A stretch of DNA of 64,000 bases, taken from positions 62,001 to 126,000 of the forward strand of contig JALLLT010000023.1 in NCBI GenBank assembly GCA_025266875.1, given 5' to 3'. Below the pieces are notes generated by a model, which was not told where the DNA came from, did not search any database, and was given only the letters and a program-made list of their open reading frames with translations. Positions within the stretch are counted from its first letter, which is position 1. Each line of letters opens with the position of its first letter. Positions 43,248-54,397 of this stretch are shown here, piece by piece. Source of the DNA: Fennellomyces sp. T-0311. Taxonomy: Eukaryota; Mucoromycota; Mucoromycetes; Mucorales; Lichtheimiaceae. A program made the position numbers and the translations under genes.

Positions 43248-44938
43248 TTAGTGCACGTGTGTGAGCAAAGATGGCCTTCGGTTGCCGCAATGTCTCCGAA
43301 AGCTTCTTCTGTATGATGGTTGCAATGCTGCCAGCTTGGAAAGGTCGATTGTTGAAAATCCGCCACCAATGATACCGCCAATGGTGGACAAGGTGATGAT
43401 GATGTTTAAGTCTGAAATTGGTTGGTGTTGGCGATATTCAACATCATGTTCTTTGGGCGTTGTGATCATCAACATTCCGAGCTCCATACTTCGCTTGGAC
43501 AGTTTGATTTGTACTTGCTTAGGGAATGTGATATCGCATGTGGATGTTGACACTGAGGGCTGGTGTCGTGTGGCTGATATGTGAATGGTATTGGGCGGCC
43601 GAGTGATCACTCTGATATCCTCTTCTTTAACACCGGGCACATCGACGTACGTCACAATGTCCTTCTCTCTTTCCACCATGCTGCTATTTAACTTCTTATC
43701 CGTATCGTTTACTGGTTGTGTTGCATTGTAGATTTCGGCAAGTTCCGCTGGTGTTATAATCTTCTCGTCGCCCCAGCCAGAGTTTGCTATGGCGGATCGG
43801 TACTTATCAATCTCCTCTTTCTCCGCACCATTTATCAGCAGATCCAGATCGTCTGCATCATACTCCACCGAGTCATCCTGGCGAAGGATTTGGGGTGGCG
43901 ATCGTGATCCTTGTTCGATGGATAGTGACGACTTGCACTCCTCAATGGCCTTCATATATTTATGGTTTTTGATGACACAGCGCTATGTAAATAAATTAGC
44001 TTTCGTGGAGAGAAGAACGAAAGCTAAATTCAATACCTTCAGTGACAGTGTTAACAGAAGCAGTTTCGCGAATGCACAAAAGTTTGTCGGCGATAAAGGA
44101 AATGCTGCAGTGCCTGCTACGTAGTGATAATATTTCGACTTGATTTTACGGGTCGCATGTATCGTCAGCTTGCTACCATGCCATAATGCTGTCATCGTAT
44201 CAAAAGCGTCGATTAATTCTGCATGAGGGAGCTTGAGCTCAATTGCATCCAATGTAACACAGCGACGGTTCTTGTTTTTTTCGGCTGCTTCTTCTACGGC
44301 CTTTGTGGTTACAATCAGAGGTTTATCCTCTCTTGTGAAAACATCCGCTTGGTTGTCGTTTGATCTAATTGCCAAGTCAACTTTGTCCGTCTTTTTTGAG
44401 GTAGGAATGACAATATCCTTGAAGACGACGTTGTAGTCCTTGTATGCTAATGATGTGAATTCGGATCTGCGTAACCGTTAAGCTAAAAACGAAATCTCTG
44501 TTCCTGAGTAGTAACCTACCGCACGACGCTGTAATCATCGGTCAGGGCAAATGCCATTTCAAACGCGGGGCCATATAAGAATATTCGCCACCAGCTTTCC
44601 AGGTTGCTTGCAAAGTTTCGTTCGTGCTCCCACAGAAGGATCCTATCTTTATTATTGGGTTGATTATCCATCTGATGGTAAAAAGTGATCCAGTATGATA
44701 CTTACGTATGATGGATGGCAGTACTCAGATAGTCAACACCGCTTTCCACATCGTTCTTCTCAAAAAGATGTACTCTTAAAGATTGCAAATCGGCAATTCT
44801 CTGGCATCGATTGATGTCAGACAGAACATATGCTTCGCCTTTGGTCCCGCAAGCTCGAACTTCAGAGTCTTTAGCTGGCTTCTCATCAAGAACTGTTTGC
44901 GGTTGGAAATCATCAATTTGTCCAAGTTCAAGTGCCAT
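43248..44938 (-). CDS. Orphan multi-exon protein with Hsp20-like domain
   Basis: The gene is read from 44938 down to 43248 through four likely exons: 44938-44703, about 44650-44519, 44466-44035 and 43982-43248. The last intron is clear (GTATTG to TACATAG, 54 nt) and joins LTLSLK to RCVIKNHKYMKAIEE in frame. The first half (WWRIFLYGPAFEMAFALTDD, ELKLPHAELIDAFDTM) has no family I recognise. The last exon has a helical acidic segment, then an alpha-crystallin/Hsp20-like domain: DIVTYVDVPGVKEEDIRV, TIHISATR, and KRSMELGMLMITTP. It ends in a short hydrophobic Gly-rich helix (IIITLSTIGGIIGGG) and a basic tail. Hsp20 domains act as holdase chaperones or as CS-type binding modules. The boundaries of exons 1-2 are uncertain. 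Confidence 0.55.
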
Positions 44939-45004
44939 CTTTCCGCCACTATAAATACATAATAGATAAACATAAGCATGTACTTATACGGTGAAACTCT
45001 TACG

Positions 45005-45225
45005 TACTTGTTTTTGTACAGACGGAGATACTCCTTCCCAAAGCACTCGATGACACCATTACAAAAATTGGTCAGGCAACTCTCACTGTAACTCTGCCAT
45101 TCTCAAATATTCGTCGATGGAATCAGCAGCTCCACCATACGCGAACATTCGCATCACTGCTGTTTCTTTGACATAGGGATAGAACGATAGGTAGTCCGAT
45201 GCGTCACGCTTATTGCTGAAAAAAC
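45005..45225 (-). pseudogene. PIF/Harbinger transposase fragment
   Basis: On the minus strand the region reads AVMRMFAYGGAADSIDEYLR followed, after a one-base frame change, by SCLTNFCNGVIECFGKEYLR. This pair of helices is the well-known N-terminal part of Harbinger DDE_Tnp_4 transposases, just before the catalytic domain. The catalytic DDE region that should come next is absent, since the sequence runs into the orphan gene's 5' side. This is a relic, probably left by imprecise excision or deletion. Confidence 0.7.
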
Positions 45226-45306
45226 GGGTACTTGCTTCCGAGTTCTTTCACAATAGTTTTAATGTTCTAACTGGTCGTTTCCTTCCAGATTCGAAAACAT
45301 CGTGAT

Positions 45307-45920
45307 TCATTCAGCAAGCTCGGCAGCGGCTGCTGCTTTAGACCGGGTTGAGCGTGTAGTAGGTGGAGGAGTTGGGTATGTGGTAGGTATAGGAGTCGTG
45401 TCACTTGGCTAAATCAAAGAATATAAGTGGCAAGATCGATATGCTCAAACAACTAAACTTACAGCCTCCTCGTCGAGAGCAACCCTTTTTTGTTGGTTAC
45501 TGTTGTCCCGATCGCTATGTGAACGTTTGGCCGAAGCCGCATGCTCCTTTTGGTTACTCTCAGAGGCTGCAACCTAGTTCTTCTTTGAGGTCTATGAAAT
45601 TAAGGCTTTGGGTAAGTGGGGACACGCACAGTCAGGACAATACTTACTTTGCTATTATGCAGAGCCACTTCTTTTTGCCAACGCGCTCTTTATACAGTCC
45701 TAGTTTCGAGTTTATTAAGTAGCCTTTTACTTGGTCAATGGCACTTACCAATGGAGCTGTCGGCAGTGCGTGTACGGAATTGGGAGCTTCGGCGTCTTTT
45801 CGATCTTCATGGATCGCCATTGTTCGCCAAAATCTTTTATACTCTGTATCGTCAAATCTACCAATGAAGTCAATCACGGTGAACCGTCGAGAATCGATTG
45901 TACAAAAGTAGAACATACGG
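45307..45920 (-). CDS. Hypothetical minus-strand gene, frame partly uncertain
   Basis: On the minus strand, two exons join in frame across an intron near 45410-45463. The first reads a Ser/Asn/Lys-rich segment (ESNQKEHAASAKRSHS) and the second a Pro/Thr-rich tail (PTTYPTPPPTTRSTRSK) to a TGA at 45307-45309. Upstream, two frames are both open over 45644-45916 (RFDDTEYKRFWRTMAIHEDR in one, SIKDFGEQWRSMKIEKTPKL in the other), so I cannot decide which is coded. No domain is recognised. Its position next to a Harbinger relic suggests it may be the second ORF of that transposon, but the usual Myb/SANT motif is not evident. The solo LTR at 46153 lies just upstream. Confidence 0.3.
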
Positions 45921-46152
45921 AAAACTTATCGCTGATTAGCTTTGAAGCCCATTGTTGTTCAGGACAGAACCACCAATTGGCTATCTTGGCGATGGCTTCA
46001 CGAAAGTCTCTTCTGCGTGTGCTTGCACTGTGATTTTGCTTTCACGCATGCAATCGACGATATGGAACTTTTGCGACTTGCTATGCAATTTGGTTTTAAC
46101 TTACTTAAGGAACCAGGTTTCATTCATCCTGGGCGTGATGTAGATCTGTTGG

Positions 46153-46509
46153 TGTAATGGTGTGTTCCATTACAGACGTTATCCAACCTGCAATCCCCCT
46201 GATCGTAATGCCGTATCTATATTCCGTATTGATAGACGTAGCATGCGAGAACTCGTATGGCACATGGTTGGATAAGGGGTATTACGTATCAGGCTTACGT
46301 ATAGTTATAGGTGGAATTTGTAGATTGTAGATCATAGACGCCTTAGCTATTACCCCTTAATATCTGACGTAACATATAATAAAACAGGATTTCCGGGTTA
46401 AGGAATCCTTATCGTTCATACTCTCATACAACCGGTTCCACCTCCGGGTCACTGTCTGACCAACAGCAACGCACACGATTGTAAGTATACTGTAGTCTGC
46501 ACTGTTACA
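46153..46509 (+). repeat. Solo LTR, second copy of the family at 762-1112
   Basis: 357 bp, TGTAATGG to GTTACA, clearly homologous to the solo LTR in the first kilobase, with scattered substitutions and short indels. The same 5' inverted repeat (TGTAATGG / CCATTACA) and the TTATCCAACC / GGTTGGATAA pair are kept. The flanking 5-mers GTTGG and GGTGG differ at one position, so this insertion is older than the one at 762. Confidence 0.9.
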
Positions 46510-47136
46510 GGTGGAGTAAGCGCGCTTATTTTAGACACGCGCGGTATAAAGTTAGAAACTTTTACTTTGTTCCCGGGAAACAGAAATGTACGCACAGAAA
46601 ATATATTCGGAATAGGTTTTATGCAATTGCCGATTGAATAGTCTATTTTTAATCTTGATTCACTCAATCAACTCTCATATGTACTCTTTTATTACCTTTA
46701 ACGCCTTGCACTTTTTTTTTTTGAAATCGATACATATATTTCTTAACTTTCTGTGGACGTTGCAAAATACGATGTATATTGTCTCATTTCTACTTAAAAC
46801 CGTTTAAGAGCTTTTATGTTTTTATAGCGAAAGCAGTTCCTTACATATTTGGGGTGTCACCAAAGTCGATTGTTTTGCGTTACTTTTTTCCCCATGGTTG
46901 AGGGCAGGAATACCATGGATATGAACACACATAGGAGAAACTTGTTATCGTTGTTAAGCTCGGACTACAGTCAAGTTGGTACTTTATGTTCACTTCCTTT
47001 CTCTATAAATACTGCATTGACTTTAACTATGTTATCATCATCGCCACAAAATCAGCGGATGCCAACAGCGTTATTTCGTGGCATCAAAACAACATGCACA
47101 AGAGCGGTAGCACTTTTTGGATAACTTGCTGCAAGT
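46510..47136. other. Intergenic, no gene
   Basis: AT-rich spacer between the transposon block and the NOM1-like gene. The small plus-strand ORFs here show no domain. Confidence 0.55.
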
Positions 47137-50100
47137 TTATTTCCGAAGCAACGTATCCTTTGCAGCCTTGCAGCCTTTCTGTACAGCCTCGACCTCCTTT
47201 CTATTATCATTCAGCAGTCTGCGACATTCATGAACAACCGATTCTTGCAAGAAAAAGAGGATACCCTGTGCCAGCGTCCGCATGTCGACAATTTTGATAA
47301 AGACATTGGCCACGGCCGGCGCGGCAGAGTCCTTGAGTTGCAAAAAAATGTTGATAAACAGTATTTGCAACCATAGTCGGCCCTTGGTGCCCAATGTCAT
47401 AAAGTTGATACTTCGCAACATGGTGAGTGCCAGACTGTCGTGCGCTATTAATGCTGCATAGAACTTTGCAACGTTGACGATGCGACTTGTTCGCACGTTT
47501 GATCCATCGTTCGTGTCGGTGCTTTCAATCATGCCTCGCTCCAATCCACCGACTTCTCGTTCACCGCATTCACGCAGGAAATCCCACAGACAGTATTGGA
47601 ATGTGACCTTGAATGAATGGCTGAATTCGCAAAGACGCTTTGCTACCAGCATGTAGTATGGATTGAATGTTTTCTCCTGTACGTGAAGTTTGGTGAATAT
47701 CATCATGGTGTTGCAGGCTTTTTTTTAAATCTTACATTGCCTGTGCACTGCAGCAATACACGCGCAATTTCACGTTGCTGTACTTCGGTCAAGCCGAGCT
47801 TCATCAACTTTTCAAAGGCATCGAGATAATCCTATCGTTCAATTCGTTGGCATGCCTGTTAAACCCACAGCTTTGTTGCAAAAAAACAAGTACCTCAGCG
47901 CTCATCGTGGTAATAAATATACTCCGTCGAATGTCCGTGTTCATGCCTTGCTTCCGTGCCAGCTTCATCAATGCCGCTTGCATGGATTGGTCCTTCTTCA
48001 GATCCTTGGCCATCTTTGCGGGTTCCTTGCGCTTGCTTTCCGTACCCACCATGTTGTCTTTCCATGATGCACCGATCAACCACCATTTACCTATTTGTCC
48101 GGTTAATTCTGCAAGCTTTCTCCACGCTCGTATTTACTACCTTTTGTTTCAATCTGATGAATATCTTCCAAGCTGACACGCAGCGGCTCCGCAACCGTGA
48201 CAGTCCGCTTTTTGCTCAAGCTGTTCAAGAATCGCTTCATTTTGCCCACGAGCTCTTTATCCGCTTGTCCTGATGCTGTGGGTCCATTCTTGATCTTGTT
48301 GTTTTTGATATTAGCGAGGGTTTCCAACATGAATTTGTGGCGAGTGCTAGATATTACTTGCTATCAGTTTTTACCCAAAGTTTCTCTCTAATGCCAACTT
48401 ACGAGATGGATTTGGGATCACGCTTGGCTGTTTCCTTCTGGATCTCGTCAATAATGTCCTTCAAGGATCCCGGATCGTCCGCGCGCAGCTGGGAGCCCGC
48501 AGCTAATTTTACATTCGTCTTTAGTTACCTCTTACTCATGCAGACGCATGTTGGTATCCTTACTCTTTACAATCTTGAGAAGCAGTTCGACGCTGTATTC
48601 ATCTGTGCGACCAATAAGGATGCGAACAATACCATATACAAGGACGCATGACACCACTTGAAAGTTGTATAGCTCAAGCAGCAATGTCAACAAGTTTTTT
48701 GCTTCTCGAGCACCGGGCGTGAATTCATCGTTCAAGACTTCGCCTCGTGCGGCTGCCTCCTGGCATTTGGCGAATTCCTTTTCAAATGTCTCCACGAGGT
48801 TCTGAACGAAATAGGCAGCTAGACTATATTTTCAATACACATGAGGTGAACAGCCTATTCCATCCACTTACCACAGTCCACGCCTTTCAATCGATAAATG
48901 CCGCTCACAATAGATGCATACATGACGACGAAAGAGTCAAGAAGGTTACTCTTTTGTGCAATGGAATCCAAGATAATGCTCGTGATGGTTGAGGTAACAT
49001 CTGAATTGTTTGCAGATCAGTAACCATTGCTTTTTTTTGGTGTGATACTGTGAAGCATTTACCGTGGCGTGGATAGCTTTCGTAACATTCTTCGACTTGC
49101 AGCAGAATGGCTTCAATGTTGCTTTCACTTAAACGATTGAGTTGGCCTTGGAGGAGTCGCTGAAGTTTGATCTGTTGCTCGGATTTTGTGGTAGGTGCTT
49201 TTCGTAGGTGAGGTGGGACGTATTTGGTTGCAGATGTTGGCTCTTTGGGCTGAGATTCCTATCGTGGCAACGACTTAGTTTCCAAGGCAACATGACATCA
49301 CCTAGACAAACCTCGTTGACAACATTATCACTTTCTTCTTGGTCATTGTCGTCGCTATCGCTGCCTTCCTCGGGATCAGTCATTTCCGCATACTCTTCCG
49401 ACATGTCCTCGTCTTTGGATTGATCGTCATTCGTCATATCCTCATCCTCCAGTTCTTCATCGGATGCTTCTTGTTCGCTTTCTGACATATCCTCCATCAA
49501 ATCCTCATCATCTTCCGACGCGTCCTCTTCCTCCGAGCCACTTTCCTCCATTCCAGCAAACAAGTCATCCACGGCCTTGTGTAGACTTTAGAAAAACCAC
49601 GTCCATGCAAACATACTAAACGCACATACCTTTTCGCTCTCGGTTTCCATTTTCTTTTTCTGTCGCTTCTGTTTCAAGTATTCTTGGTAATCCACATCAT
49701 CATCATCACTGCCCTGACCATCGACTTGACCAAAAAGGTCCAGCAATCCATCCTCCTCGAGCGCCTTTTTCAACCCGTTTCCTTTCTTTTTGCTGACACC
49801 AAGCTTCTTTTCCCAATAAGCGATCTCGCGGTCATCATCGGCAAAGTCCTGTGCGCCACCGCCGACGAGATTATCGGATTCCAGCAGCGAGTACAGGTTG
49901 GGGTTCGATTTGGAAAGACGCTTGAGTGCATCGTCGTCGTCGGTCTTCGTGAGTGGTGCCTTCTTCGCTTTTTCGACAGGCTTTTTGGTTTCGACAGGCT
50001 TTTTGGTTTCGACAGGCTTTTTCGGTTCGGCAGGTTGCTTTGGTGTAGCGTCATTGCCTTTTTGACGTTTGGCGGGAACGATCCCAGCGTGATGTGCTGC

Positions 50101-50404
50101 TTTACGTTTGCCTTTCTCTTGTCGCTTTTGTTTTCTTAATTCTTTGCGATTGGCTTTCTTGTTGACGAATTTCTTTTGGAACTGACGATCGTCCTTTTCT
50201 AATGGTCAATAATAAAAATAGAGATCAACGATCGGCCTGTAACTTTAAGTCTTTCCTTTATATATTACCTTGTTCGTCAAGTTCTTCACGGATCTGTTGC
50301 GGAAGACGCGATCCAATGGTTGGATCGTGCTTGGGCTTTCGATTATGGAAACCTCCCCGAGATCCACCTCTGCGATTATTGAATCCACCACGCTGTCGAT
50401 CCAT
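47137..50404 (-). CDS. NOM1/SGD1-like nucleolar MIF4G-MA3 protein
   Basis: Read from 50404. The N-terminus is Arg/Gly-rich (RQRGGFNNRRGGSRGGFHNR), then a basic KKANRKELRKQKRQEKGKRK segment, then three KKPVET repeats (49970-50035) and a long acidic Ser/Asp/Glu tract (about 49320-49570). The MIF4G domain follows (RQLQGQLNRLSESN, GVLNDEFTPG-type region near 48720, LLLELYNFQVVSCVLVYGI). The MA3 domain is near 48000-47500 (DIRRSIFITTMSAEVL and KTFNPYYMLVAKRLCEF). This order is that of SGD1/NOM1, a nucleolar factor needed for 18S rRNA processing and 40S assembly. The last exon ends in a basic, Leu-rich tail. Several short introns are present. Confidence 0.88.
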
Positions 50405-50484
50405 TAGAGTTTATAAAAAAAAAAAGTAAAACAAGTCCTGCAAATTCTGTCAAAGAAAGTTTTATTTGCCGCTTGTATCACGCT

Positions 50485-51100
50485 TTATCGCCTGGATCTC
50501 GAATATCGCTCTCCAGGGGAAGATGGTGAGTTATTGTAGTACGAGTTGCCTATGGACGGTAATGCACCTGTCCAATTGACGGGAGGGAAGTAAGGGAATC
50601 GAGACGATATACTGCCAGGGTCGACTGGGAGTGGGCCAGGCGGTGGTGGGGATCGTAACGATTCGGCAAATCGACGACTCTTTTCATCGTAGTCGGGTAC
50701 ATGCGCTACAATATCTTGAAACGAAGGTATCGAAGGACTGTCGACTTTGGGTCTTTTGAAATATGTGGCCGGCCTTGGTGAAGAAGAAATCATCATTAGG
50801 TTTCGAGCAGCTCGTTCCTCTTCATCCCGATGACTTGTTCCCGGTGGTGTCGGTGGCAGGTCATGTGCATGTATTGCTTTGCCAATCGGTTCCATATGTG
50901 CTAACTGTCGGTCCACTTTGCTTTCCATTTGATCCAAACTTTGATCAGCCATTCCGTTTTGTACTTTGAAACGCGCGTATTCCAGTCGAGCTTTCATGCG
51001 CTTCACTAACTTGTCATGTTCAGCATATGGGTCTATTGGCTCATAAGCGCACTGTTACTTGATCTACAGAGGCACCGTCGTTTGAAGTGTCATTATCCAT
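50485..51100 (-). CDS. Small Pro/Ser-rich protein with RLEYARFKVQNG motif
   Basis: The ORF from 51006 encodes about 170 residues. A likely earlier exon starts at the ATG at 51100 (MDNDTSNDGASVDQ), and an upstream in-frame extension reads PIDPYAEHDKLVKRMKARLE. The conserved-looking part is the helix RLEYARFKVQNGMADQSLDQ, which resembles a helix seen in fungal cell-cycle repressors of the Whi5/Nrm1 kind, but I am not sure of that. The rest is disordered, with proline-directed sites (LPPTPPGT, SPSIPSF, RSPPPPGP) that could be kinase targets. Its stop lies 80 bp from the NOM1-like start on the same strand. How the first exon joins the ORF is unclear, since only an implausibly short intron fits. 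Confidence 0.5.
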
Positions 51101-51743
51101 GTTTGTTCAGAGAAAGGGTTGGCTTTGCTCTACGTAAAATTTGAATTGCAGGTCTTCTTTTTTTACACCACGGTTTCAGAGAACTCACAAGGGTATGCGT
51201 GTGGGGTCGAAGGGTGTGACTATACTTGGTTCCTCGCTGCTTTGATTAACTTGGACTACCGACATCCTTAAACATAGCAACAGATTACTCGCGCGTAGTT
51301 ACTGAAATACAACTGATCTCTATAACAGTTGTGTTATACGTAGCTTAAACTAATGACGTTCTGTTTACCAGCCAAGTAAATAAACGGTCAACTACGCCGT
51401 CTTTAGCAAAATTCAATCGATGGATTAGCCTTTATACCGGGCCAAAGCCTTAAGGATCGTGCTATATGCCCACAACCTCTGACTTTCAACTTGTAGTTGC
51501 TTTGACTCTAACAATACATATATTTGCCGTCATCGGGTCCTTCTTTTTGGTCAATTCCCATCCCAAGGTGGCCGTATCCCGATATCAAACTATGCTATCA
51601 ACGCAGACCAAACGGCCCTGACTGGAACTGCCCACTACAAATAGCAAAAGATGCCCTCTTCTGAGTCAATTTTCCTTTCAATTTTCCTTCGTTTCGGGAA
51701 ACAGCATAAAGCCGTTGACTTTTTTTTTTCCCCCGCAAACACA

Positions 51744-52755
51744 ATGTCAAGCGCACCAAAGAAAGGCAAACTTATTTTCAAAGGCGATAAAGAACACAAG
51801 TACGGACCATGGGTCGATTATTGCAGGATCTTTTGTTAACAAAGGTGATGGTTGCAGAAAAAAGAAAAGAAAGCGATCAGAAGCGAAGGATCTAGATCAT
51901 GACGGAGGTTCTGATGAAGGTAATTGACTTGCATGCGTACGAAAAGAAGAAAGCAATTAAAAGGATATCAGGCTGGGTTCGTGCCGATTCTCTTGACGAT
52001 CTCGTGGGACCATTGTTTATAACACATCCGAGCGAACCACCCATCTGTTTTACTGTGGACGAAGACGATCGACTACTGGCGTACCCTATACCTGAACAAA
52101 GCCGAACGGAACCGATTATTGTCAACCAAGTATTTGTTGGCGCGCGACTCTTGGGAACGTCCAACACCTTTACGTTCAAATCGAGCAACGGCAAATACCT
52201 GAGCAGTGACAAGTTTGGTGTTGTTACGGCGGATCGGGAAGCCATCAGTGGATTGGAGGAATGGAGGCCGACGGTGACAGAGGCGGGTGTTGCATTGCAA
52301 AACACGCACAACAAGTTCTTGATGGTCGATGAAATTGCAGGAGGAGGTACACAAAAGGCAGTAGTGTGTGATGATGGCCAGCTTATCTAAAAAAAACTCT
52401 GTCTAGGCGTTAAAATTCGCGCCGATTCCGATGATGTCGGATTCTGCGAAACCTTCCGCATCTACTGTCAGGCACGCTTCCAACGTAAAGCAAGACAAGA
52501 GAAGAAGAAGTCCAAGAAGAACGAAGGATTTGTTGATGAAATGGATAACATGTATGTTTGTGTTTTTGGTAGTGCTAGATGCGGGTTACTGACTGCAGTG
52601 GGTGTAGCAAAAAGTATCAGTCCTGGGGAGGAGGTCGTGTGCATTCGTCACGCGAGGATAAGCGGGATCTCAAGAATGCTCGAGACGAAGGACGGTTAGC
52701 AGAAGCCATGCTGGATCGAAGAGCCAAGGTTAAGTCAGATCGCTATTGTAAATAG
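51744..52755 (+). CDS. FRG1: FRG1-like protein
   Basis: A multi-exon gene. The first exon gives MSSAPKKGKLIFKGDK, then a Lys/Arg-rich nuclear-targeting stretch (KKKRKRSEAKD). A fascin-like beta-trefoil follows (ISGWVRADSLDDLVGPLFIT, then TFTFKSSNGKYLSSDKFGVV and AISGLEEWRP). The end has the basic ARFQRKARQEKKKSKK block and the diagnostic LDRRAKVKSDRYCK C-terminus. The exon map runs from the ATG at 51744 to the TAG at 52753-52755, with introns near 51790-51850, 51917-51960, 52376-52408 and 52550-52600. FRG1 is a nucleolar and spliceosome-associated protein that also binds actin. The length is close to that of the family (about 260 residues). Confidence 0.92.
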
Positions 52756-52856
52756 ACTTGTGGAACCGGAAGAGAAACTTTAATACGGGTTTTTTTCTGT
52801 GGTGCGAATTCATCCTATTTTCCTTGCTTCTCTTTCTTTTTTTTTCGTGGGCACAA

Positions 52857-54323
52857 ATGTCGAAACCAGCGTGTCTTGATGACTATGAGACTCTTGCCCG
52901 CCAAAAAATGGCAGGTCCTGAATTCGGATTCTATTGCACAGGTGCCGAAAATGAAGTAACGTTACGACGCAACCGCGAGGCATATGATCGGTATGCTTTT
53001 TTTTGTACATAAAAAGTATAGAATATATGCACTGATACCATAACAACAATAACAAAAGTCTTCTTATTCGTCCCAAAGTTTTGATTGATGTGTCTCAAGT
53101 TGACATGACAACGCGTCTCCTTGGTCACCGTATTTCATCACCTATTTGCGTTGCCCCCACCTCACTGCACGTCATGGCTCACCATCAAGGTGAAAAGGCC
53201 ACTGCCAGGGGTATGACATACACCCGCGTGTGTATTGACCATTACTAAATCGTGTGAAAAAAATTAGCCTGCGCATCGCTTGATACCTGCTACTGTATCT
53301 CAAGCTACAGTAATTATTCCATGGAAGAAGCTGCTGCCGAATCTGACAAAGTGAACAAGAACGCGCTTCGTTGGTTCCAACTGTATGTCGAAAAAGATCG
53401 TTCGCTTACTGAAAAGCTTGTTCGCAGATGCGAAAAAGCTGGTTTCAAAGCTCTGGTGCTCACGGTGGATCGACCGGTACTCGGTCGTCGTCTTCAGGAA
53501 GTCAGGTACACATGTTAATTAAAAGAAATCAGTGGGTGTAAACAGATACAGTTTAGATCCGGATTCAAGTTGCCAAAACATTTGAGATTTGGTAATTTTA
53601 AAGACCGTGAGCATGACGGATACTTTGGTTACGACGTGGATGCTTCGTTGAACTGGGATGATGTGGTTTGGTTGAAGCGGTTTACAAAGTTGCCAATTAT
53701 TATCAAGGGGATTATGCGCGGAGACGATGCAGCTTTGGCTGTCCGTCATGGTGTTGCTGGTGTGATTGTTTCGAATCATGGTGGGCGACAGTTGGATACA
53801 TGTCCTGCAACTGTAACGTTCATATGTACTATTCGTTTACTGAATATACGTTATCTCACACGCCAATTCGTAGATTGAAGCGCTTCCAGAGGTTGTGCGT
53901 GCTTGTCGCAATAGCAAGGTTGAAGTTTACGTCGATGGAGGCATTCGTAGAGGCAGTGATGTCTTTAAAGCATTGGCATTGGGTGCCCGAGCTGTATTCC
54001 TAGGTCGTCCCATTATTTACGGACTGGTGTATCAGGTCAGTTCTCTTTATTTACAACCATTATACATCGGTATGCATAACTGACAATTCTTCTTTTGTAG
54101 GGAGAAGAGGGCGTCAAGCAAGTCTTGACGCGAATCCAGCGCGATTTTGAAGCAACAATGGCACTTGCAGGTAACTAAGGGACAACAATAAAAAAACAGG
54201 AAGAGTATACTCACATGGTACACATGCATATTGAAAGGGTGCACTAACATTAACCAAGTGGATTTGGACAAGGTGATTCCAGCCGAAGAATTGTCATTTT
54301 CTCGTGTATTATCCAAGATGTAA
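52857..54323 (+). CDS. FMN-dependent alpha-hydroxy-acid oxidase (HAO/glycolate oxidase family)
   Basis: A multi-exon gene starting 101 nt after the FRG1 stop. The TIM-barrel landmarks are in order: [77 protein letters not shown], the active-site [12 protein letters not shown] (catalytic His and substrate Arg) and [20 protein letters not shown] (FMN phosphate site). The last exon starts after a 67-nt intron and gives a C-terminus [18 protein letters not shown]. It lacks a PTS1 tripeptide such as SKL, although SKM is a known weak variant, so peroxisomal targeting is possible but unproven. No cytochrome b2 domain precedes the barrel, which argues for an oxidase rather than a lactate dehydrogenase of the CYB2 type. 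Confidence 0.93.
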
Positions 54324-54397
54324 CTTTTACTTATGTACACAATCGAAAATCTTGGAAGGAGAAATAAAAGAGGGAGACATATACAATTACACGATTC

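Noticed and set aside
49970..50035. KKPVET repeats as a transposon or recent tandem duplication of interest
   Set aside because: Three short in-frame copies in a disordered region are common replication slippage in low-complexity coding sequence.
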